Shown: piece by piece, positions 52,250-60,290 of the stretch
How the letters are laid out: every line of letters begins with the position of its first letter
Numbering within the stretch: the stretch's first letter is position 1
Origin: Cohnella sp. CFH 77786
Lineage (GTDB): Bacteria; Bacillota; Bacilli; Paenibacillales; Paenibacillaceae
DNA: 64,000 nucleotides
Reading direction: 5' to 3'
Assembly: GCF_019400745.1 (NCBI RefSeq)
Contig: NZ_WJIB01000002.1
Coordinates: forward strand, 248,001-312,000
Position numbers and translations under genes: made by a program
Notes under the pieces: model-generated
The model's database searches: none
What the model saw: the letters and a program-made list of their open reading frames with translations, nothing else
What the model was told of the DNA's origin: nothing

Positions 52250-54805
52250 ATGAGGAAGGCCCGTCACGTCCTGCTCGCGGCGATCCTTCTGGCCGGGATC
52301 GCGGCCGCAGGTTGCTCGGATTCCCGTTCGGGCAATCCATCGCAAGGGGCTGCGGAGGCCGCCGTCGCTTTCACGCCGGGAAAGCCGATCCGCGCTTCCT
52401 TCTCCGACCCGCGCGTGGAAGGCATGAAAGGGGTCGCCGAGAACGAACGGCTGCGCCTGTTCGCGGACGATCAGACAGGCGCGATTGCCGTGCTGCACAA
52501 ACAAAGCGGGGAAATATGGTACAGCAACCCGCCCGACCGCGATTCGGATCCGCTCGCCGCAGGGGTGAACAAAGACTTATTGTCGGCGCAGCTCAAGATC
52601 GATTTCTACAACCATTTCGGACAGCTCAATTCGATCGATTCTTATACGGACAGCGTCGTACACAAGCAGATCAAGGCGGAGCCCATTCCAAGCGGCGTCA
52701 GGGTGACCTATCAATTCGGCAAAGCAGAGAAATCGGCGGACGATCTGCCCGTGAAGCTGAGCAAAGCCCGTTTCGAAGAACTATCGGGCAAACTCGATAA
52801 CACAGGAAAACGCGCGTTAACGATCGCTTATAAGGAGGATGCGGAACAATCGGTATACGAGCGAAACGACAGCGCGCTGCAAGGACTTCAGCTCGAGCGG
52901 GCGATCAAAGCGCTGGAGGATGCCGGCTATACGGAAGAAGATCGGAAGAAGGATATGGCCGAACTTCACCTGGACCAGACGAAACCCGAGCCCCGCATCT
53001 TCCTGGCATCGATCGAATACACCTTGGATGCCGGCAGTCTCGTCGCCACGGTTCCGGCGTCCGGTATCCATTATCCGTCGGACTATCCCGTGTACAGCAT
53101 CTCGCTCCTGAGCTACTTCGGCGCGGAAGGGAAGGGGACGAAGGGCTCCTTGTTCGTTCCGGACGGATCCGGGGCGCTGATTCACTATCATAACGGCAAA
53201 ACCGAGTACCCGGCTTACCAGCAGCCCGTCTACGGATCGGATCTGACGATCGAGCGAACCGAAGACGCCGCGAGGGAAGAGACGGTCAGGCTTCCGGTAT
53301 TCGGAAGCATACGGGAAGGCGCGGCCTTTCTCGGCATCATTGAAGAGGGCGCGCCGGCCGCGGTCATTCATGCGGATGTCGGCGGCAGACTGAACAGCTA
53401 TAACTACGTCTACCCCAGCTTCTATGTGATCCGGAAAGATCAGGTCACCTTGGATGCGAACGGACAGCAGAGGTCCGTGCCGAAGTTCCAGGAAGATCCG
53501 ATGAAGACGGACTTTACGGTCCGTTACGCCTTTCTGACCGGTACGGACGCTTCGCATGCGGGAATGGCGAAGTTTTACCGGCAATATTTGATCGACCGCG
53601 GCGGCCTTCCCGGGCCGAATGCGGATCGAGGCCGGGAGCAGGACGTCCCGTTCTATCTGCAGCTGATCGGAAGCATCGATAAAAAGAAACGCGCGATCGG
53701 CATCCCCTATCGGGCGCTCGAGCCCCTTACGACGTTCGACCAGGCGCAAACGATCGTCACGCAAGCGCTGCAGCGCGATATCCGCAACATCAGGCTTCAA
53801 TATGCCGGCTGGTTCAACGGCGGTCTTAACCACCGGGTTCCCAACCGCGTCTCGGTCGACGAGGCGATCGGCGGCAGCAGAGGGCTGATCGATTTCGTCT
53901 CGTTCGCGCGGGACAAAGGAATCGGTTTTTATCCGGACGCTTCCATTCTGACGGTCCATACCGGGAAGGGCTTCAAGGAGTCGAAAGACGCTTCCCGCAC
54001 CCTCAGAAGCGTACCGGCCGAGCTGTACCCGCTAGACCTGGCCTTGAATCGGCGCGACAGAAGCCGGTCGCCTTCCTACGTCGCATCGCCCAGGCTCGTG
54101 AGCGGCTATGCGGACGCCTTGTTGAAGGGGCTTGGGCGTTACCGGTCCGAAGCCATATCGCTTCGTGATCTCGCCGATCAATTAAACAGCGATTTCCGGA
54201 AGCGCAAGCAGATCGACCGGACGGAGTCGGAGAGGATTTCCATCGAAGCGCTCCGGAAGATGCAGGACGAAGGCTTGAAGATCATGGGAAACGGGGGCAA
54301 TGCTTATGCGCTTCCTTATCTGACGGACATTACGAATGCGCCGATGTCGGGCAGCAGGTTCAAGCTCGAGGATGAAGAAATTCCTTTCTATCAGATGGTC
54401 GTGCGCGGGTTCATCGACTACACGGGAGCGCCGTACAATCTATCCGCCTACACCGATGTCAGGCAATATGTGTTGAAATGTCTGGAGTACGGATCGGGCG
54501 TGTACTTCGCGTGGATCTATGAGCCGAACCATAGGGTGAAAGATTCCGATTTCAACGACCTGTATGCCGTCCATTACGCGCAATGGCTGGACCAGGCCGC
54601 GGACGTTTACCGGGAAGTGAACGGAGTGCTGCGCAACGTTCGGAACGAGCCGATCGTGGCGCATGAGAAGCTGAGAGAAGGCGCGTTCAGAACGGTCTAC
54701 GGGAACGGAGCGTATATCATCGTGAATTATAACCGTTTTCCGATACAGGTTGACGGTAAGCGGATTGAAGCCGAAAGTTATGCAACGGGCGGTGAAGCTT
54801 CATGA
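52250..54805 (+). CDS. DUF5696-type surface lipoprotein (cassette copy 2)
   Basis: The 851-residue paralog of the product at 2265 has a lipobox ending AAAGC (Cys22). The N-terminal beta part (FVPDGSGALIHY, YGSDLTIERTE) and the barrel-like C-terminal part (QYAGWFNGGLNHRVP, GFYPDASILTVHTGKG, LPYLTDITNAPMSGS, EDEEIPFYQMVVRGFIDYTG) line up throughout. Acidic residues kept in both copies at strand ends (YPD, LTD, YIDYTG/FIDYTG) are candidates for ligand or catalysis. The stop overlaps the permease start by four bases. Whether it is enzyme or receptor is open. Confidence 0.82.
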   Translation: MRKARHVLLAAILLAGIAAAGCSDSRSGNPSQGAAEAAVAFTPGKPIRASFSDPRVEGMKGVAENERLRLFADDQTGAIAVLHKQSGEIWYSNPPDRDSDPLAAGVNKDLLSAQLKIDFYNHFGQLNSIDSYTDSVVHKQIKAEPIPSGVRVTYQFGKAEKSADDLPVKLSKARFEELSGKLDNTGKRALTIAYKEDAEQSVYERNDSALQGLQLERAIKALEDAGYTEEDRKKDMAELHLDQTKPEPRIFLASIEYTLDAGSLVATVPASGIHYPSDYPVYSISLLSYFGAEGKGTKGSLFVPDGSGALIHYHNGKTEYPAYQQPVYGSDLTIERTEDAAREETVRLPVFGSIREGAAFLGIIEEGAPAAVIHADVGGRLNSYNYVYPSFYVIRKDQVTLDANGQQRSVPKFQEDPMKTDFTVRYAFLTGTDASHAGMAKFYRQYLIDRGGLPGPNADRGREQDVPFYLQLIGSIDKKKRAIGIPYRALEPLTTFDQAQTIVTQALQRDIRNIRLQYAGWFNGGLNHRVPNRVSVDEAIGGSRGLIDFVSFARDKGIGFYPDASILTVHTGKGFKESKDASRTLRSVPAELYPLDLALNRRDRSRSPSYVASPRLVSGYADALLKGLGRYRSEAISLRDLADQLNSDFRKRKQIDRTESERISIEALRKMQDEGLKIMGNGGNAYALPYLTDITNAPMSGSRFKLEDEEIPFYQMVVRGFIDYTGAPYNLSAYTDVRQYVLKCLEYGSGVYFAWIYEPNHRVKDSDFNDLYAVHYAQWLDQAADVYREVNGVLRNVRNEPIVAHEKLREGAFRTVYGNGAYIIVNYNRFPIQVDGKRIEAESYATGGEAS

Positions 54806-55713
54806 AATCGCATCTCCAATTCGGCCTGAGACCGCGGACTTATGCGGAGAAGAAAGCTTTATGGGGCTTTGTATGCGTATTGCCGTGGCTGCTCGGTTTC
54901 CTTTTCTTTTTCTTCGTGCCCTTGCTGACATCCTTGCGGTACAGCTTCAGCTCGGTGGATGCCAGCGCGCAAGGCGTGACCGTCCGATTCGTCGGGTGGA
55001 GTCATTACGCGGAAGCGCTCACGATCAACACCAGCTTCAACCGCACGTTGTTCGAATCGATCGCGAACATGGTCGTCAACGTGCCGCTTATCGTCATTTT
55101 CAGCTTGTTTCTGGCCGTACTGCTGAATCAGAAATTCATCGGAAGAACCGCCGCGCGGGCGATCTTCTTCCTGCCGGTCATTCTGGCATCCGGCATCATC
55201 ATGAGACTGGACAGCACCAGCCTGGTGCAGGCGATCAACGAGGCGAACGCAGGCGCCAATATCATGAATACGTTCACCAGCTACGAATTGGCCGGGATGA
55301 TGATGGAAGCCGGCGTCAGCGAAACGGTCGTCGATTATCTTACGGGCGCCGTCGACCGGATCTACCAGATCGTCAGCCAATCGGGCGTGCAGATTCTGAT
55401 TTTCCTGGCTGGTATCCAGACGATATCTCCGCAGCTGTACGAGGCTTCGAAGATGGAGGGGGCAACCGGATACGAAGCGTTCTGGAAGATCACCTTTCCG
55501 ATGGTCAGCCCGCTCATTCTGGTCAACGTCGTCTACTCGATCATCGACGCGTTCTCGACGAATGCCATGACGGAGCTGATCCGGGATACGGGATTCAAAT
55601 CGTTCAACTTCGGGCTGAGCTCGGCGATGGCCTGGATTTATTTCCTGGCGGTTTCCGTGATCCTGCTGATCAGTACCTTCGTGATTTCGAGGAAGGTCTT
55701 CTACCATGATTAA
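54802..55713 (+). CDS. Sugar ABC transporter permease, MalF type (cassette copy 2)
   Basis: The 303-residue permease is a paralog of the one at 4814, with the same EAA loop (YEASKMEGATGYEAFW) and the same hydrophilic insertion near 140-185 (NAGANIMNTFTSYELAGMMM). The ATG overlaps the DUF5696 stop, so receptor-like lipoprotein and permease are made together. No binding-protein gene of its own lies between the two permease pairs of this operon. Confidence 0.92.
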   Translation: MKSHLQFGLRPRTYAEKKALWGFVCVLPWLLGFLFFFFVPLLTSLRYSFSSVDASAQGVTVRFVGWSHYAEALTINTSFNRTLFESIANMVVNVPLIVIFSLFLAVLLNQKFIGRTAARAIFFLPVILASGIIMRLDSTSLVQAINEANAGANIMNTFTSYELAGMMMEAGVSETVVDYLTGAVDRIYQIVSQSGVQILIFLAGIQTISPQLYEASKMEGATGYEAFWKITFPMVSPLILVNVVYSIIDAFSTNAMTELIRDTGFKSFNFGLSSAMAWIYFLAVSVILLISTFVISRKVFYHD

Positions 55714-55728
55714 AGGGAGGCGGATGGA

Positions 55729-56676
55729 TTGCTGATATCCCGATGGCTATCGATCGAAGTCTGGAAGAGGCGGTTGTGGTCGTTCGCGCGGCTCGTTCTG
55801 ATTGCGGGATTGTCCTTCGTGATCCTGTACCCGATTCTCCGGAAAATCGCGACCGCGATCAAAGACAGAACCGATCTGTACTCGCCGATCGTCGTTTGGA
55901 TACCCGAGCATTTTTCGCTGGATAATTTCCGGAAGGCTATCGAAATCATGAGCTATTGGGAGACGCTGGGCAACACGTTTGCCTTGTCCGCGATGACGAC
56001 GATCCTGACCGCGATGTCATGCGCTTTGGCGGGGTACGGATTCGCCCGGTTGAAATTCAGGGGAAGCGGCCTGCTGTTCGGAGGCGTGGTGCTGACCATT
56101 CTGGTTCCTCCCACGACGATTCTCATTCCCGTGTATTTGAATTTGAAGGACTTCACCTTAATGGGCCTAGTGCCGCTGCTTACGGGGAAGTCGGTCAATT
56201 TGCTGAACTCGTATTGGCCATTTATTCTGACGTCCATGACGGCCATCTCGCTGAAGGCGGGACTGTATATTTTTATCTTCCGGCAATTTTTCAGGGGAAT
56301 TCCGAAGGAGGTGGAGGAAGCCGCTTATATCGACGGCGCCGGCGTCGGCAAGACGTTTACGCGGATCATGCTGCCTAACGCGCTGCCCGCGATCATTACC
56401 GTGCTGCTCTTCTCCTTCGTTTGGCAGTGGAACGACAGCTTCTACACGACGACTTACCTGACCTCCAGCAAAGTGATGTCGATTCAATTGTCGTCCCTGC
56501 CGTACAATCTGGCCATTCTGCTGACGGACGGCGTGAACTCCAGGGCGGATCCGTTCTATATGAGCATGGTGCAGGATACGGGCATTCTGCTGGCGATTCT
56601 GCCGCTTATCATTATCTATATCTTCGTTCAGCGTTACTTCGTGGAAAGCATTGAACGGACGGGGATTGTCGGGTGA
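55729..56676 (+). CDS. Sugar ABC transporter permease, MalG type (cassette copy 2)
   Basis: The 315-residue subunit has the EAA loop EEAAYIDGAGVGKTFTRI identical to its paralog at 5747 and the same ending (FVESIERTGIVG). It starts with TTG ten bases behind AAAGGGAGG. The GH10 gene start overlaps its stop. Together with the gene at 54802 it is the second permease pair of the operon; the ATPase must come from elsewhere. Confidence 0.92.
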   Translation: MLISRWLSIEVWKRRLWSFARLVLIAGLSFVILYPILRKIATAIKDRTDLYSPIVVWIPEHFSLDNFRKAIEIMSYWETLGNTFALSAMTTILTAMSCALAGYGFARLKFRGSGLLFGGVVLTILVPPTTILIPVYLNLKDFTLMGLVPLLTGKSVNLLNSYWPFILTSMTAISLKAGLYIFIFRQFFRGIPKEVEEAAYIDGAGVGKTFTRIMLPNALPAIITVLLFSFVWQWNDSFYTTTYLTSSKVMSIQLSSLPYNLAILLTDGVNSRADPFYMSMVQDTGILLAILPLIIIYIFVQRYFVESIERTGIVG

Positions 56677-57965
56677 TGCGGAGGATAAGGCCGACTGTCG
56701 TCTTGTGCGGGATCTTCTTGGCGTGCGCAGCGTGTTCGCTGCCGAGCGGACCGGAACCGAGCGGGCAACCAACCGGGCAATCGACCGGGCAATCGACCGG
56801 GCAATCTTCTCCGGATCGTGCGGCCGAGGCAACGGAAAAAGCGCCGCAGCCATCGGTGCAGACGGATATTCCGTCTTTGGCGGAAACCTATAAGGATGAC
56901 TTTCCGATCGGGGCGGCCATCGAGCCGTACCAGGCAAGCGGCTTGACGGCCGAGCTGCTGAAGAAGCATGTGAACTGGCTGGTCGCGGAGAACGCCATGA
57001 AGCCGGATGCGGTTCATCCGGCCGAAGACCGGTACGAATGGAGGAACGCCGACAAGATTGTCCAATTCGCCAAAGCGAACGGCATGAAGGTGCGCTTCCA
57101 CACCCTTGTCTGGCATAGTCAGGTAGGGGCTTGGTTCTTCAAGGACCCCGAGGGCCGGCCGATGGCGGAAGAGACCGATCCGAAGAAGCGGGAGGCCAAT
57201 AAGAAGCTGCTATTGGAGCGGCTCGAAACGCATGTTCGCACGATCGTCGGCAGGTACAAGGACGATATCCGGTCGTGGGACGTCGTGAACGAGGTCGTCG
57301 AACCCGGCGATCCGGACGGCATGCGGGCCAGCGATTGGTACAAGATTGCCGGGACCGATTATATCGAGACCGCATTCCGCGCCGCGCGCGAAGCGGGAGG
57401 GCCGGACGTCAAGCTGTACATCAACGACTATAGCACGGACGATCCGAGAAAACGCGACCGTCTATACGCACTGGTGAAGGCGATGCTGGACAAGGGCGTG
57501 CCGATCGACGGCGTCGGGCATCAGACGCATATCGGCATCTACGGACCCTCCGTTGTCAATATCATAGATTCGATGAAGAAGTTCAGCCAGCTCGGTCTGG
57601 ACAATCTGGTGACCGAGCTGGATATGAGCATCTACGCCTGGAATGACCGCAGCGATTACGGAGACAACATCCCGGCGAGCATCCTGCAGACGCAAGCCGA
57701 CCGGTACCGCGAGCTGTTCGGCGCCTTCAAGGCGAACAAGAACCTCCTCGGCGGCGTCGTGTTCTGGGGCATCGCGGACGACCATACATGGCTGAATCAT
57801 TTCCCTGTGCCGAATCGCACGGACGCGCCGCTCTTGTTCGACCGGCAATTGCAGCCAAAGCCGGCTTTCTGGGCTGTGGTTGATCGGAAATCCATGATAA
57901 AACAAAGTCAAAGCGTTCGAGACGTTCGAATCCGATTTGCTGGACGATCTGATTCCCTTTATTGA
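56673..57965 (+). CDS. GH10 endo-1,4-beta-xylanase, lipoprotein, with read-through tail
   Basis: The 430-residue product has a lipobox (ACAAC, Cys21), a QPTGQSTG-type linker (about 31-46) and a complete GH10 barrel (about 66-402). WDVVNEVVE holds acid/base Glu207 and VTELDMSIY nucleophile Glu315; HTLVWHSQ and GHQTHI are family blocks. It anchors outside the cell and cuts xylan for the importer encoded before it. The last 26 residues after AVVD do not belong to GH10: they come from a deletion that cut off a downstream esterase domain. Start GTG (or the adjacent ATG) overlaps the permease stop. Confidence 0.92.
   Translation: MMRRIRPTVVLCGIFLACAACSLPSGPEPSGQPTGQSTGQSTGQSSPDRAAEATEKAPQPSVQTDIPSLAETYKDDFPIGAAIEPYQASGLTAELLKKHVNWLVAENAMKPDAVHPAEDRYEWRNADKIVQFAKANGMKVRFHTLVWHSQVGAWFFKDPEGRPMAEETDPKKREANKKLLLERLETHVRTIVGRYKDDIRSWDVVNEVVEPGDPDGMRASDWYKIAGTDYIETAFRAAREAGGPDVKLYINDYSTDDPRKRDRLYALVKAMLDKGVPIDGVGHQTHIGIYGPSVVNIIDSMKKFSQLGLDNLVTELDMSIYAWNDRSDYGDNIPASILQTQADRYRELFGAFKANKNLLGGVVFWGIADDHTWLNHFPVPNRTDAPLLFDRQLQPKPAFWAVVDRKSMIKQSQSVRDVRIRFAGRSDSLY
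56762..56811 (+). repeat. 12-base tandem repeat encoding a QSTG linker
   Basis: About four units of CAATCGACCGGG and close variants encode the flexible linker (QPTG, QSTG, QSTG, QSS) between lipid anchor and xylanase. Such repeats can change unit number by slippage. Confidence 0.8.
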
Positions 57966-57984
57966 ATCGAACTACCCGGTTTGG
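57907..57984 (+). pseudogene. Scrap of a CE1 (feruloyl/acetyl xylan) esterase domain, out of frame behind GH10
   Basis: In the frame +1 relative to the end of GH10 the bases encode FETFESDLLDDLIPFIESNY, the block that precedes the nucleophile region in CE1 esterases of the kind fused to xylanases. The usual continuation to the GLSMGG serine motif is missing; unrelated sequence follows. The GH10 frame crosses it and stops at 57965. It is best read as what remains of a former GH10-CE1 fusion or neighbouring esterase gene after deletion. Confidence 0.65.
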
Positions 57985-58041
57985 AAAACGACTTGTATCA
58001 TTTTTCCAGGCTTTATTTTTCAATAATTGTTAACCCAAAAG

Positions 58042-58099
58042 ACGACCCTTCCCGGATGTGAAGCTGCGTAAGCAGCGACGTCATCCGAGAAGGGTCGTT
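58042..58099 (+). terminator. Terminator of the ten-gene importer operon
   Basis: ACGACCCTTC and GAAGGGTCGT form the outer stem, CCGGATG and CATCCG the inner one, and GCTGCGTAAGCAGC a small hairpin at the tip. TTTGTATTT follows on the plus strand. Confidence 0.8.
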
Positions 58100-58206
58100 T
58101 GTATTTGAGCCATTTCGTCGCCGCGCGGCGGGAAGAAACGTCTGCTAAGTGATGACCAATGTATCATTTTAAGTAGTTTATGAGTAACATTTAAGCGGTA
58201 TTTCCA

Positions 58207-58227
58207 TGAAAACGATTTCGTTATAAT
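58207..58227 (+). promoter_or_regulatory. cre-like operator overlapping the promoter of the LplB-type operon
   Basis: TGAAAACGATTTCG (58207-58220) matches the cre consensus at 13 of 14 positions. A perfect -10 box TATAAT (58222-58227) follows at once, 63 bases before the ATG; the -35 position is weak. CcpA bound here would block RNA polymerase, so glucose repression is expected. Confidence 0.65.
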
Positions 58228-58289
58228 CAATACAAAATACCCGTAGGAGTGGTTATAGAGATGTCGATATTGCAGGGTGGGGGAGTAAG

Positions 58290-59246
58290 ATGAAAGCGAA
58301 TCCACACCATCACGTTTACACCCCAGTGTCGAAGAAGCGGTTTCATCTCGGAGACAAGTATCAATTATTCCTTATGGCATTACCTTTTCTGCTGCTCGTC
58401 TTTGTGTTTTCTTATTTGCCGTTGTACGGCTGGATTTATGCTTTTTACGATTACAGGCCGGCTCTTCCGCTGTCCCAGAACGAGTTTGTAGGCTTTCGCT
58501 GGTTTACTTCGTTGGTGTCAAACGAGTTCCAGAGGGAGGAAGTCTTCAGGGTCATGCGAAACACGTTCGCGATCAGCACGCTTGGCCTTCTGACTTCGGT
58601 TCTTCCGGTCATCTTCGCGATTTTCCTTACGGAAATAAAGAACGCGCCGTTCAAGAAAATCGTACAGACGCTTACAACGCTGCCGAACTTTATCAGTTGG
58701 GTGCTGGTGTACTCCTTCGCCTTCATGTTGTTTTCTGTTGACAACGGTTTTCTGAACAATTTGCTGATAAACATGAATGTAATTGATCAGCCGCTGAATG
58801 TGCTGGGATCGGACAACCATACATGGTTGTCCATGACTTTGTGGGGCGTATGGAAGGGACTCGGTTGGGGGGCGATCTTGTACATTGCCGCGATTACCGG
58901 GATCGACCCGGAATTGTATGAGGCGGCAAGAGTGGACGGAGCAAACCGCTACCGACTGATGTGGCACGTGACGGTTCCCGGGATTATACCGACATTCTTC
59001 GTGCTGCTTGTATTGGGGATCGCGAATTTCATCAATAGCGGATTTGAGCAATATTTTGTGTTCAAGAACGCGATCAACATGGAGCATATCGAAGTGCTTG
59101 ATCTATACGTATACAACATCGGAATAGAAAACAACAACTTCGGGTTCGCGACAGCGGTCAGCATTCTGAAATCGATTGTCAGTTTGATCTTGCTGTTTGC
59201 AGCTAACAGCATGTCGAAGTTGGTTCGCGGCGAAGGCGTCATTTAA
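58290..59246 (+). CDS. ABC transporter permease, LplB type
   Basis: The 318-residue permease has six segments, the family start YLPLYGWIYAFYDY and the EAA loop YEAARVDGANRYRLMWHV. This family imports complex oligosaccharides in Paenibacillaceae. RBS GGGGGAG, ATG start. It is first in an operon LplB type - LplC/YtcP type - binding lipoprotein. It is similar to the truncated gene at 63482. No hydrolase is in the operon, so the substrate cannot be inferred. Confidence 0.92.
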   Translation: MKANPHHHVYTPVSKKRFHLGDKYQLFLMALPFLLLVFVFSYLPLYGWIYAFYDYRPALPLSQNEFVGFRWFTSLVSNEFQREEVFRVMRNTFAISTLGLLTSVLPVIFAIFLTEIKNAPFKKIVQTLTTLPNFISWVLVYSFAFMLFSVDNGFLNNLLINMNVIDQPLNVLGSDNHTWLSMTLWGVWKGLGWGAILYIAAITGIDPELYEAARVDGANRYRLMWHVTVPGIIPTFFVLLVLGIANFINSGFEQYFVFKNAINMEHIEVLDLYVYNIGIENNNFGFATAVSILKSIVSLILLFAANSMSKLVRGEGVI

Positions 59247-59270
59247 GTCTTAGTAGGAAGAGGAGCCGAC

Positions 59271-60155
59271 ATGGGGAAGAATAGTAAGATTTCGATGTTT
59301 GACGTATGTAACTATACGATATTTGCTTTGTTTACTTTGGCCTGTTTCTTTCCGTTCTATTATTTGTTCATCAATACCATCAGCAATAACGACTTGAGCA
59401 GCAGAGGACTTGTCATGTACTTCCCGAAGGGCTTTCATTTGACCAACTATATACAGGTGTTCAAAATCCCAGGACTGGCCGATGCCACGATCGTTTCCAT
59501 AGGACGCACTGTGATCGGCACGGTGTTGACTGTGGCCGCATCGGGTTTTCTAGGGTACCTGTTCTCGAAGCCCACCATGTGGGGACGCAAATTCTGGTAC
59601 CGATTCCTGATCGCCACGATGTATTTTAATGCCGGCTTGATTCCTTGGTTCCTGATCATGCTTAAGCTCGGCATGGTTAACAATTTCCTGGCTTATATCG
59701 TACCCGGAATCGTTTCGCCGTTCTTCATCATCTTGGTCAAGACGTTCATCGAGTCGACGCCGATCTCCCTGCAGGAATCGGCGCAAATCGACGGAGCTGG
59801 CCATATGACCATCTTCTGGAAAATTGTGATGCCTTTGATCACGCCGGTTCTGGCCACGATTGCCATCTTCTCTGCCATCGGTCAATGGAACTCGATTCAG
59901 GACACCGTGTTCCTGATCACGGATTCGAAGTTGTTTACGCTGCAATTTATTCTGTACCGCTATTTTCAAACTGCGACATCGCTGGCATCCCTGTTACAAG
60001 CCGGGGGAGGAAGTGTGAACTTGGCCACTATACAGACGGCCACTTCGATTCGGACGACGGTCTCGATGGTTGTCGTCATCCCGATCTTGCTCGTCTACCC
60101 TTTCTTCCAACGATACTATGTCAAAGGTATGATGATCGGGGCCGTGAAGGGTTGA
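59271..60155 (+). CDS. ABC transporter permease, LplC/YtcP type
   Basis: The 294-residue partner of the LplB-type protein has six segments, the EAA loop QESAQIDGAGHMTIFWKI and the typical ending YVKGMMIGAVKG. The ATG follows GGAAGAGG. The cap between segments is as usual for this family (LFINTISNNDLSSRGLVMYF). The binding-protein gene follows after 135 bases. Confidence 0.92.
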   Translation: MGKNSKISMFDVCNYTIFALFTLACFFPFYYLFINTISNNDLSSRGLVMYFPKGFHLTNYIQVFKIPGLADATIVSIGRTVIGTVLTVAASGFLGYLFSKPTMWGRKFWYRFLIATMYFNAGLIPWFLIMLKLGMVNNFLAYIVPGIVSPFFIILVKTFIESTPISLQESAQIDGAGHMTIFWKIVMPLITPVLATIAIFSAIGQWNSIQDTVFLITDSKLFTLQFILYRYFQTATSLASLLQAGGGSVNLATIQTATSIRTTVSMVVVIPILLVYPFFQRYYVKGMMIGAVKG

Positions 60156-60290
60156 CCCCGGAGCTCTCTAAGGAGGTGAGGCGGGCCGCTGTACGCTTAA
60201 AATTGCCAAGTGGGCGTCAGCATACTTTTCTTGGCGGCAGAGGATATGAAGGTTTTTTTGTTGGATGATGACAAGGAGGGTAACAAAAAC

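Larger units (their letters stand above)
57966..58289. other. Intergenic region between two importer operons
   Basis: It holds the end of the esterase scrap, the long terminator at 58042-58099, and the promoter and cre-like operator of the next operon (58207-58227). Nothing further was recognised. Confidence 0.6.

Noticed and set aside
56762..56811. Tandem repeat as a possible CRISPR or regulatory repeat array
   Set aside because: Units are 12 bases, contiguous and in frame, encoding the QSTG linker of the xylanase lipoprotein.
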